Below, one piece after another: positions 14,646 to 25,000 of a stretch of DNA of 64,000 nt. The translations under genes were made by a program, and so were the position numbers. This DNA comes from Istiophorus platypterus. Taxonomy: Eukaryota; Chordata; Actinopteri; Istiophoriformes; Istiophoridae. The stretch is taken from assembly GCA_016859345.1 (NCBI GenBank), contig CM029126.1, forward strand, positions 14,067,027-14,131,026, given 5' to 3'. Each line of letters begins with the position of its first letter. Position 1 is the stretch's first letter. The notes under the pieces are model-generated. The model searched no databases. It was not told the origin of the DNA and saw only the letters and a list, made by a program, of their open reading frames with translations.

Positions 14646-14651
14646 TTTATT
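14646..14651 (-). terminator. polyadenylation signal of the minus-strand MS4A-like gene
   Basis: TTTATT on the plus strand reads AATAAA on the minus strand, about 80 bases past the stop codon at 14730-14732. The plekhg4-like gene and this gene are convergent, with roughly 0.5 kb between their predicted 3' ends. I see no gene in that gap. Confidence 0.6.
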
Positions 14652-14729
14652 GCCCTTTGGTACTCTATATACAAACTTCATTTAAAACAGAATTCTCAAA
14701 TTCCTTCTCAAATAATGCCAAAAGCTTGA

Positions 14730-16371
14730 TCATGGTGATTTGGCACATCTCTCTTTAAAGAACCAGACGCAGAGGATTGTAGAGAGGAGAATCTCAAGCC
14801 CCAGCACACCAAGTGCCAACACTTCTATCTGTAAGAAACACAGATGATCAAGTAAACGTTAATTTTGTATTAGCAAATATAACCCAATATCTATTGCAAA
14901 ACAAACCACTCTTGTAAGTGGCAGTATTAAATTTTGTTTTAATATTTTTATGCTCTTACCCACAAATATTTTTCATTGTCTTCATTCCACTTAGTCAAGT
15001 CAACTATTGTCAGGCAGACTGCAGCCACAGCTACAATAATACAGCTGCAGTTAACCCTGAAGGACAGCTGGAAAAAAAAGTCATACATTAATCTTTCAAC
15101 TAACAATCACCTTCAACAGCTGTATATATTTTTGTTCAGGCTTCTATTGAGATGTACTTACAGGTAGTAATGCTGGATATTTGGACAACAGGTTGGAAAA
15201 AACTCCAGCAATGATGACCTGCAGAGAGGAAAAGAATGCACCTCAAGAGTTGACTGAAAACATTCGCACAGTTATACGGCATCATTTGAACTGAAGATGC
15301 GCACAAAAATTAATATATTTTAATATCAAAAATTAAAATAGTTATTTATTCTTGAAGACTTTATAATTTTTTTTATACTTTTAGCTTTATAGCTTTATAG
15401 CTTTGCTTGGTGAATGATTTTGAAAATGAAGTTCTTGTTTTAGCAGGGACTTACGACTAATCCAGTCAGGTGGGACACTCTGAACATAGTGAAAAGGGAC
15501 TCTGTCATATCCTGGGTAAAAGCAAAAACAATTCCCACTCCAACACTGAGGAAACCGCTCACCACCTGCAAAGACTGACAAAGGAACAGATAATATGTAT
15601 ATATATCTTATTGCATTAATTAATGTATTTCACATTAAAGTGCAATCAATTATTGTACTAAACTAAAAGAGTTCTTCATGCATGATTGAGTGCATGAGTT
15701 CAGGTTGTTGAAACTCACAAACTATGAAGCAATGCACTTACCCTCATGTACGCTAATAACTCAATACCTACATTCATGAGGATTATAATACTTTTTTGGA
15801 GGATACATTTCTGAATTGCAGTGTTAGGAAGCAGACTGACAACAGCTCAAGTTCAACATGTTGTGTAGTAATTGCAGTCTTTGTAATTTGATACCTGGTT
15901 CCTTCGAACTACATACTGAGGTGTCCTTTAGAAAGACATTTTTTTCCAACTCTTCCTGATGAGTAGTGTATGCCTTAAATGTTTGGAAAGCCTAATCTTG
16001 TGCAACGGATAACTTATCAAAAAGGGTGAGACTACAGCAAAACTGCAACTACATGACCTGAGTTGATTTGACCTGTTTGACCCCAGTCAGCACTGAACAT
16101 TGTGACTCACGTAAAGGAATGGTTTATTTCATGGCTGTTACCTGAGATTACATTTCACAAGCTTTCACATTGTTGTATTTGATGAACTATTTTACTTATT
16201 TACCCCCAACACAGCAGGTTCCTTCTGCAGCAGATTGTGCAGCGGCCCTTTGACGTCTGGCACTAACTCTGTAGCTTCATAACAATGTACCACGGGCAGC
16301 TCTCTTCTGTCGGCGCTGAGCAGCTCGTTATGATCTCCATGGATATCCATGTCAACATCAGAACAGGCCAT
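14730..16371 (-). CDS. MS4A-like four-transmembrane protein (minus-strand member of a divergent pair)
   Basis: Small membrane protein of the membrane-spanning 4-domain A (CD20-like) type. Coding exons in transcript order are 16204-16371, 15455-15565, 15162-15218, 14960-15067 and 14730-14828. All are phase 0 with GT-AG ends and give 180 residues. The hydrophilic N-terminus ends KEPAVLG. Four hydrophobic segments follow, near VVSGFLSVGVGIVFAF, LTGLVVIIAGVFSNLL, CSCIIVAVAAVCLTIV and LGVLGLEILLSTILCV, then a short tail ending FKERCAKSP. The start ATG at 16371 has a purine at -3 and G at +4. A splice acceptor lies 14 bases upstream (exon edge 16385). A good donor, AAACAAG|GTAAGG, with exon edge 17230 suggests a non-coding first exon. 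MS4A proteins modulate receptor or channel complexes in immune cells and others. The exact orthologue is unknown. Confidence 0.78.
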
Positions 16372-16385
16372 GGTGATTCTCTGAT

Positions 16386-17795
16386 CTGTAACATATAATG
16401 TAAAATTTACAATAATATAATGATTTAAAAAACATAACATATCCTTTAATTTGCACTGCAATTCCTTTAGTACTCCTTCAGCCTCGGCATTAGACAAACC
16501 ATGCAACAGCTTTAAACAGACTGACTAGAAAAAGTGAAACCCACGTACATTGTAGCATAATATCATATAACAATCCTGTAATAATCATTTAAAATTGAAT
16601 TGCAATGTTTTTCTCTACCCTCTGTATAAATAAGGTGGACAAAAATATTAGAAAGGCCTTACGCTATAGTGTAGAATAATACAAATTCACTACAAAGTAC
16701 ATCTTCAAAGAAACTTAGCGAACACTCAAACAATTGAAGGAATATCAGAATAAAAAAAATTAAGAAAGGTAGGAATTTTACTTAAAGGTTTTTGTAAACA
16801 AAAGAGAAAAATTAAAGATTTAAATATTTGTAGGTGTTTTAAGATTCATACATTTCCAGTCTGATGAATAATCATGATTTTAGGGTCTGGAAATGATTAA
16901 TAAATATAAATATATGGGTATACGGGTATATATGGGTTTTGTGGAAATCAGTACAGTTTTCATCACTTCTTTTGATTACTTGATAAAAAATATGATATGA
17001 TGCAAAATAATAACAGCAGTCCCAAACCATCTAAACTTTATATTCTTCGTGGAATTTTTTTCTTAGATGCCTTATTTAACATGCATGCACAAAACTTACA
17101 ATTTCATATATAGACATGCAGTCGCAACAATTAAGATGCTTGCAACTGCCTAATCTGTATTGAAAATATGCTCAACAAAGGATGTTTTATTTGTCCGAAA
17201 TGAGTAAAATTCTTAGATTGTATCCTTACCTTGTTTGGCTTGAGCAGTATCTTTTTCACCTTCTGTTATCTGTCTCGAACACATGCCTCATTCTTTCAAC
17301 ATTGTCACTTCCCTTAGCAATATGACATCATCTCACACCTTAACTTCCTCACCCTGTCATTGCTCTCTACACTATTATTATGTTCGATTCTCAATACCTC
17401 CTTATCATAAATGTTATATTATGGTATTTCTGATTTTTATTGGCAAATACACCTTTCTTTAAATCTATTAACCTAAAAAAGTTAAATATTACAGTTACAG
17501 TTAGTTAAATATTTACTGTTTTTACAGTTTTGAATGTTTGTGAAATTAGTCTGCATGTGTGAGAAGGGGGTTGGGATTGTTGGAGGGAGGGGCTGGTACA
17601 GAAATTGAGAGAGAGACAAGACAATTGACATGCTAGTCCATTTCCTTTTTGACAAAGCAGAGAATTTCAAGTCCGATCGAGTCAGGGGAAGAAACAAAAA
17701 AGGTCTGCTCCTGAAAACCTAACCCCAACCAACAACAAATCGTCAGTGATATAAACTGCTTTACAATCCTTTGCACAGATCTTGTTCACAGGAGA
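16386..17795. promoter_or_regulatory. shared upstream region of two divergent MS4A-like genes
   Basis: The region lies between the minus-strand gene (coding start 16371) and the plus-strand gene (coding start 17796). It contains the probable non-coding first exon of the minus gene, ending at 17230, so the true promoter gap is only a few hundred bases. It is AT-rich with no CpG island. An ETS/PU.1-type core, ACTTCCTC (GAGGAAGT on the minus strand), is at 17343-17350, and ACTTCCC at 17307-17313 is a weaker match. Co-regulation of the two genes is inferred from the arrangement. Confidence 0.5.
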
Positions 17796-19411
17796 ATGAA
17801 GAATACCTTTGTATGTAATGAAACCATGATCATCACTATTCCCATTGGGAATCTCAAGGACCCTCAAGCAGGTCAGCTGATGCCAGAAAAATTTCATTGT
17901 GTGTTCAGAGATTCCTACAAGGTCTTTGCTGTTAATGGAAAACCTCAACCTCTTGGAGTAAGTTGAATTGTTTCTCATACAGGTAGAAACTTGCAGTACA
18001 ATGCATACAGACTCTTAAATAGTTCATGTTTATAATTTGTGGCATAAATTTACATGAAAAAGTCATAGCATTGCTATACAGTATTTTCTTCTTATTTATT
18101 CATTTAAATGTTTTAATTTATTTATTCATTCTCTTTTTTTATATAAGGCAGCCCAAGCTATTGCTGGCGTGTTTCTTTGCATTCTTGGTCAGGCTTTGGA
18201 TGGAAACCTTAGGAGCTACACTCTCCTCAGTGTTCTGGTAAAAACAGTTTTTGAAATTGATAGAAAATTTTATCCTGGAAGATACTTTAAAAAAATCTGA
18301 ATTAATAATAAAAATACAGTTTGTTATTACACCGTGTTTGGCATTAATTATCATATATGTTGGTATAATAACTAATATGTGTTATCATCCTCTTAGTTTG
18401 TGATCAGTGGTTTGCTGTCGTATTCTGCAGGAAAAGCTCCAAACATGCATGTGGTAAGTAAAATAATTTGCTAGTAAAAAACCAACCAAGTGACTGTAAT
18501 ATGCTCTCTTAGTGAAACTTCAATAGCAAAGAAAAGTTGATTCTTTAACTACAACTCGATGGCATAGTTTGATTATTGTAAAGTAAAAATTTGTATATTT
18601 CAGTGTCTAAGAATAATTTTTTCTCAGCTTAAGACTTAGATATTTTGTGGTCTTTTATCTCCCAAATATAGAGTATAGTTTTCTTTTGATGTGAAATATA
18701 AGAATAATTTTTAGTGCTCTTAAAAAGATGGATTTAGAGTGAATGTAATACTTGAATTTAACAGTAATAATGACGATGAGTCTGACCCTGGTTTGCAAAA
18801 AGAAAAATTAAAAAAAATGACAGAATCTCTTTTCAAGAACAGTAAGAATCGTTATGTGTGGTTGTAGCTCAGGTGGTATAGCTGTTGGTCCAATCTGACA
18901 ATGTCTGAATTGCTGCCAAAATGGTTGTCTATGTGGACATACAGTTCCGCTCAATGTAACACAATGTCTTTTTCCAGGCAAAGCTGTCATTCTCTCTGAA
19001 CATTATCAGCTTCTTCGGGTCCATTGCGGTATTTTCCCTTTGCATATACCAATTGCCTATGCCACCAGCTTCACAGGTAAAGGAAGATACCATTACCCTT
19101 AACTGAGTCACAAAATTCTCCCCTAAATACAAAACAAAAATGAGTATTCACTTCCATTAAAATTCTCAACTTTTTCATAGGTTTCTAAAGGAATCACTGG
19201 AGTGGTCATGAGTCTGCTGGTTGGCGAAAATTTAGTAGCACTATTCTTAATATACTGGTTAAATAAAGCTGTTTGCAAAGAAGACTTCAACCTCTTGGTA
19301 TGTTATTTTCTTAGCGGCTACATATACTGTTACACAAATAAAAATATTGTGTGATTAATAAAAGTCATTCTTTTTCTGCAGCCCATCATACTGCTGAAAC
19401 GGGGAGATTAA
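17796..19411 (+). CDS. MS4A-like four-transmembrane protein (plus-strand member of a divergent pair)
   Basis: Exons 17796-17957, 18148-18237, 18397-18453, 18978-19076, 19181-19297 and 19382-19411 join in phase 0 to a 184-residue protein. Four hydrophobic segments are visible: AAQAIAGVFLCILGQAL, SVLFVISGLLSYSAG, LNIISFFGSIAVFSLCIY and GVVMSLLVGENLVALFLI. The layout (N-terminal tail, short loops, conserved ISG in segment 2, and segment 3 beginning KLSFSLNIISFF) is that of MS4A proteins. The third coding exon is 57 bases in both this gene and its minus-strand partner, and the exon phases agree, so they look like an inverted duplication. The proteins have diverged strongly. Acceptor-like CAG sites at 17776-17778 and 17788-17790 suggest an upstream non-coding exon, which I could not place. 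Confidence 0.78.
18855..18920 (+). repeat. tRNA-derived SINE-like fragment
   Basis: In intron 3 of the plus-strand MS4A-like gene, GGTTGTAGCTCAGGTGGTA resembles the 5' end of a tRNA and contains a polymerase III box A (TAGCTCAGGTGG). No clear box B or tRNA fold follows, so this is probably a decayed SINE head and not a functional tRNA. Confidence 0.4.
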
Positions 19412-19461
19412 ATTTAAAGGCTTCATGGAGCTCAACAAACCAAAGACTACACCAACAAACC

Positions 19462-19487
19462 CTCTCTCTCTCTCTCTCTCTCTCTCT

Positions 19488-19526
<39 letters not shown>
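19462..19526. repeat. compound microsatellite (CT)n(AT)n
   Basis: About 27 bases of CT repeat are followed by about 37 bases of AT repeat. It lies in the 3' untranslated region of the plus-strand MS4A-like gene. Confidence 0.97.
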
Positions 19527-19528
<2 letters not shown>

Positions 19529-19831
19529 AGGTTTTACATAAGCATTTAACTGCCCGGTCTTATGAAAAGTGCATAGTGGATTTTCTGCGTCATATATCCC
19601 TTAATGTACCGTATGCTATCTGAAGAATGCTGAGGGTTTTTTCTGTTTCAGAAATAGTTGAAACATATGCAAAGAGGGATCACATTTGAATATAATTTGT
19701 TACCTATTACTTTGTGCTTGTATAATTGCCTGTTTATATTGTCTTTTTAGATAATTTTATAACAGCAGTCATATCAACAAACCAAACAAACAAAAAGAAA
19801 TGAAAAATACAGATGATTTCTGCTGAAAGCC

Positions 19832-19837
19832 AATAAA
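19832..19837 (+). terminator. polyadenylation signal of the plus-strand MS4A-like gene
   Basis: AATAAA about 420 bases after the stop at 19409-19411. Confidence 0.5.
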
Positions 19838-19923
19838 CTCCAGGCAGTTTTTAGATCTTGTTTGAAATTCTTTTTTCAACAACAACCTAAATTTTCCCAT
19901 TGGCTCTGTATTTCATTAATCGC

Positions 19924-19925
<2 letters not shown>

Positions 19926-20007
<82 letters not shown>
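19926..20007. repeat. compound microsatellite (TC)n(TA)n
   Basis: About 30 bases of TC repeat run into about 54 bases of TA repeat. It is nearly a copy of the compound tract about 460 bases upstream. Confidence 0.97.
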
Positions 20008-20011
<4 letters not shown>

Positions 20012-20949
20012 CCCATAGATCAGCTGGCCTCGCGGCATGGCTGTTGAACAGATATCAAACATTAAGGAGTTTAAGAGCTTGTTCTGTCACAATTATTTCA
20101 TTCCATTAAAAGCTGCTAAAGAATATAGAGTTATCTTAAAATTTCAGTAGCACACTGGGATTTACTGTCGAATCTCACCTTCTCAGCTCTAATGTGTGTC
20201 CATTAAAAGATTTGATTTAATATTAAGACTGTATTAAGAGCCTGGCTTATATTACAAACTCTGATTTTGTATGACTCTGCATTCAGCTCCATTTAAAAAA
20301 TAAAGGTGAAGCTTTTTATCATTGACTTTTTACTTCTTTAAATAACCGTTATTCTGTTGCTTGTTAAAACACTTTGCAATTTTTCTTTGAACTTATGAAT
20401 AAAGCTAAATATTTGTTTTATTTATTGTTAATATGTCTTCTTATATAGCAAAAAAAAAAACCTCCTCCATAGTAGACAATTCACAGCTACAAAAAAATAA
20501 AACACGTTTTCTTTTAAGACAAACAACATGTGCAAATGATGAATAAGCAGGGACTTTCATATGTTTGATAAGAAAAAAACACATTTTATAGTGGTACATT
20601 TCCTACTGACTTTAAATATTTTATGTACGCAATACTGTATATTAAGTTAGGGTGAAGAAAACTGGAGGAAGCAAACAAGATGTCCTTTGGTAAACAACAA
20701 CAGGAACTCTGTAGAAACTGGTGGCAACGGGGATGTGACTTTCTTGCTGCTCTTTGTGAAAAATGATAGGGCCCCCTGCTGTGAGCTGAGGATGATTTTT
20801 AGTTTCATTTTCATGTGGAGCCATGAGCGGCCACAGGAGGGAGATAAACACACACCACAAGTGAAGTAAATTCACTTTTTGGAGACGTATTTTCTGGGGA
20901 ACACAGTCATGAGACATTGAGAAACACTGAGCTCTGTTCAAGTTCACAT
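20008..20949. other. intergenic, no gene seen
   Basis: AT-rich sequence between the MS4A-like gene and the retrotransposon remnant. The short open frames on both strands (for example minus strand 20642-20992) match no family I know and have no splice context. Confidence 0.5.
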
Positions 20950-21600
20950 AATGTATACCACACCAGACAGGACTCCAGGTGCAGCTGTGCAACGATGCTC
21001 CTGAGACAGCTCAGCGCACTATAGCAGAGTGTAAGATTCAGGCAGGAAGAGCGGACATGGAACGCCACAACCAAGTGGCCGCCATAGTGTACAGGAACAT
21101 CTGCACTGAATATGGGCTGGAAGTCCCAAGGTCAGAATGGAAGACACCACCTAAGGTGGTTGAGGGTGATCGGGCTGAGATCCTGCGGGACTCTCAGATC
21201 CAGACTGACTGGTGATGACTAACCAACACTGTGTTGATCAACATACAACAGAAAAAGGCAGTGGTTATAGACGTAGCAATTCCATGTGACAGTAACATCG
21301 GGAAGAAGGAACGTGAGAAGCCCGAAAAATATCGAGGGGCCGAAAGAGGAGCTGGAAGGCAACAGCGGAGCCATCGGTACTGGGAGCACTGGGAGCTGAG
21401 ACCCACAGTCCGGGAGAGCGGCTCCAGCAGATTCCAGGTACAACGTCTGAGGTCTGTTTCCAGAAGAGCGAAGCCCAAGGAACAGCTGAGATGCTGATCC
21501 CTCAAACTCCCAGGCCTCTGGTGGAGGAAGACACACGAGCACCATAGACTTTGTGTTTATACAAATATATATATACAAATATATATATATATTTTTTTTG
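20950..21600 (+). mobile_element. decayed 3' end of a fish non-LTR retrotransposon (reverse transcriptase C-terminus)
   Basis: The translation keeps the hallmarks of the C-terminal part of a widespread fish LINE protein: a zinc-knuckle remnant LCNDAPETAQRTIAEC, then RHNQVAAIVYRNICTEYGLE, KAVVIDVAIPCDSNI and LQQIPGTTSEVCFQKS, ending in TAG at about 21543. It is broken: one base is lost near 20985, two tandem stops sit at 21213-21218, and the frame shifts near 21340. The VVIDVAIP motif suggests a restriction-like endonuclease domain, but its upstream acidic residue is lost. An AT-rich microsatellite tail at 21561-21592 follows. The copy is dead and lies just upstream of the ptdss1 promoter. Confidence 0.75.
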
Positions 21601-21767
21601 TTAGTTTGGGGGTAATTGGGGAGATTTAGGAGTCAGCCTCTGTTCTTTTGTAATGGTTAAAAAAAAAAATCTGCATGGAGGTCACGCTAAGAACGAACCT
21701 GGCAGCGCATGATGAAGGAGGGCATGTGGACTCTTCCGCTTCGGGACACGCCCAACGAACATGCAAA

Positions 21768-21772
21768 CCAAT
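21768..21772 (+). promoter_or_regulatory. CCAAT box upstream of ptdss1
   Basis: AACCAATCA lies about 240 bases before the ptdss1 start codon, at the edge of a moderately GC-rich leader. It is a plausible NF-Y site. The transcription start itself cannot be read from sequence. Confidence 0.4.
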
Positions 21773-21942
21773 CAAAACCCGGAGTGGACAATTTGCCCAC
21801 CGCTGCCCTCTCCTCGTTTGGCCCCTCTGCAGCTCAGCCTGCTCAGCCTGCTCAGCTGTCACCGCTCCGCTCGGCTGGATATGTAATTTATATATTTACT
21901 TTTTGCTGCTTCCTGTCTGTTGTGGCAGTTTGCGGTGGTGGT

Positions 21943-21943
<1 letters not shown>

Positions 21944-21976
<33 letters not shown>
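21944..21976 (+). repeat. (GCT)n trinucleotide repeat in the ptdss1 leader
   Basis: Eleven GCT units end 32 bases before the ptdss1 start codon. In the ptdss1 frame it reads as a run of ten cysteine codons, and this frame is open upstream. Confidence 0.95.
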
Positions 21977-21978
<2 letters not shown>

Positions 21979-22008
21979 TCTTCCTCTTCTCTTTGGCTGC
22001 GTCCTGCT

Positions 22009-25000
22009 ATGGCGTCCGTGTATAGTGGATCTCATACCTTGAGCAAAGATGATGTGAATTACAGGATGCATTTCCGAATGATCAACGAGCAGCAGGTCGA
22101 GGACATCACGATAGACTTCTTCTACAGGCCGCACACGATAACCCTGCTGACATGCACGGTGCTGAGTTTGATGTATTTCGCCTTCGCCAGGTAAGTCGCT
22201 GGCGGGTAAAAGCTAGCTCGGGCGTTTGCTAGGTTAGCATTAAGCTAACCAGGAATAGTGATGCTCCGACTCCACATTGGCCTTTTCTCACCGAAACTAA
22301 CTTCACGCCTCGCATGTAGGCACCGGGACAACTCTCAGTCTCGACTGCCCAGGTTTTGTTGTCATTAATCGCTGACCCAAGCCGACAAAAAAGATGCGTT
22401 GTGCTCTATGTTGTTGTTGTTGTTGTTGTTGTTGTATAATGTTGGTCCAGTGATGGACACTGGCTCCTGTGCCTACATTAGCTACGACCATGTTACTAGC
22501 GAGGAAACGTCGCGTTTAAAGTCATTGTCTGCTTTGCAAACCACAGTTTGCCCCACGGATCTAATGTAATGCAAACACTAATTCCTTTTCCGGTTGCTGT
22601 TCCAAAATTGAATTCATGCAAGGGCACATTCACATCACTGCAGCTGTGGAGAGGACACGATGCGTATTAATAAAATATACCACAGTTGTGGGTGGACGTT
22701 TCTGATTTCTGTTTATCCTTAACGCAGAGATGATGGAAACCCTGACAGTAATCTCTGGGTTGGGCTCATCCTGGTCATCTCCTTCTTCCTTGTCATTAGT
22801 GTTTTGGCATTTCCCAATGGTAAGCAAACAAAAATAAATATAAAATTAAAGAAAGTTGTGTCTATATTGCCCTTAACTGCAGCTATACCTTGAAGTGCTT
22901 CACAAACAGTTTTTTTTCTGCACAGTAAATTGCAATGAACGCTTCACATGAATGTCCATGAATTACCCTCATTATTAGAGGAATAAAAGGAGCACAGTCT
23001 GTATATGGATTCAACAACCGTATCTAGCATAGCGTCAGAGGGATGTTAATTCTGTAAAATGTCCAAAGTTATTGTGGTTAATGGTGGTTAGAAGGACAGC
23101 ATGAGATAGTGAGATAATTCAAAAAAAGCTCATTTGTTTGTTTTGTTCAATGCATAGAAAAACCTGAGCAACCTGAGTTCAACTTGCATATTAAATGTTT
23201 TTAACTTGTTCCTTTTTGTAGGCCCATTCACCAGACCACATCCAGCGATATGGCGAATAGTTTTTGGTGAGTATGAGCTAAAAGTCTCAGAGAACATTAT
23301 AGCTGCTGTTGTTTAGACCCTAAATTTTCTTTTTCTATGTCATGTGTTCCTGCTGCTAAGGTCTGAGTGTCCTCTACTTCCTGTTCCTGGTTTTCATCAT
23401 CTTCCTCAACTGGCATCAGGTGAAGCAGCTAATGTTTTGGTTGGACCCGAACTTACGCTATGCAAAGAGAGAAGCAGACATAATGGTGAGTGGTTTAGTC
23501 TTTCACAGAAAATGATTTTTGAATTGATTCACATGCATCAGTTGAGTTCACGACCAGGGGGTTTTCAACTGTTAGTGATAGCTACTTTTGCTGCTCTCTG
23601 CAGGAATATGCTGTTAACTGCCATGTCATAACCTGGGAGAGAATCCTGAGCCATTTTGACATTTTTGCATTCAGCCATTTCTGGGGCTGGGGTATGAAGG
23701 CCCTGCTCATTCGAAGCTATGGCCTGTGCTGGACCATCAGTATTACCTGGGAGCTTACTGAGGTACAGAGACACAGCGGCTGAATCATTCAGTCATTACA
23801 CATTTAGAATCCTGTAGCACCACTTTCTCTCTGTCTGCCTGCCTCTTCCTCTTTCAACTAAGCAGGTGAGGCTCATTTGGTAGAATATAATGAAGGTTTT
23901 ATACCCTTCTCCATAATTTTATATAACACATATTAAATAATATTATAGGCTGAGAAGTTCCCAGTTTTTCAGATATGGTGTGGACTCTGACTGCATTCTC
24001 TTCCCTTGATCACATAGCTATTCTTCATGCATCTGCTGCCTAACTTTGCCGAGTGTTGGTGGGACCAGGTGATTTTGGATATTCTGCTGTGTAATGGAGG
24101 GGGCATCTGGCTTGGCATGACTGTATGTCGCTTTTTGGAGATGAGGACCTACCACTGGGCCAGTATTAAGTATGACCTTGCAGTCTGGAAATTAACTCAA
24201 CTATGTTAATTTTATTTCTAGTTCTAGCGAATCCTAGGTCTGTGTGAACCATTCAAATTCAACATACCCAGCTATTTTCAGTTGCCTTTTCTATTATTTA
24301 TAGTTGCCAAAAGGGAAGTGAGTTTTATATTATAAGTATGGTGCATCAATTTCCTTTTGATCAGCCCTGATTCAATAATTATTCACCTACTATATTGTAA
24401 GTAAATTTAGACAATATAGTTCTGTATTTTTTGCCCTCATGCTAATTACTTAATTTCAATGAGGTTTTTTTTTGTTTTGTTTTTTTTTTTACTTTATGTT
24501 TACTTCAAATATCTCAAGTGTTTTTTAAAGACAAATGTGTAAATTCAGCTGGGTATGCAATAATAAAGTTTCCTTTTACTGTTTTGTGAGAAAGTAATAA
24601 ATTCTGTTCCAGTCCAGCAAGGTATTTCAGATGCACTTTAAGATGCAAAAAAATGTTGTTTGGAAATATAATCCCTGTTTATTCGGGGGCAGGGGGGGCA
24701 TAGACTGAATGATTAATGTGGGATTATTTTCATCTGGCTTTGTCTGCTGCACTAACATAATACTTACTGTAAATCTATCTGCAAGTCTTTGTAAGCCTTC
24801 TCCTGTGCTTCCCATGCAGGGACATCCACACCACCACAGGGAAGATCAAACGTGCCGTGTTACAGTTCACCCCTGCAAGCTGGACCTATGTACGCTGGCT
24901 TGACCCAAAATCTTCCCTGCAGCGAGTGATGGGCGTGTATCTGTTCATGATCATCTGGCAGGTGGGTCAGTGAGAAATCCTCTCTCGCTATCTCATGCTG

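Noticed and set aside
20642..20992. 116-codon minus-strand frame
   Set aside because: No recognisable domain or splice context, and it partly overlaps the retrotransposon remnant.
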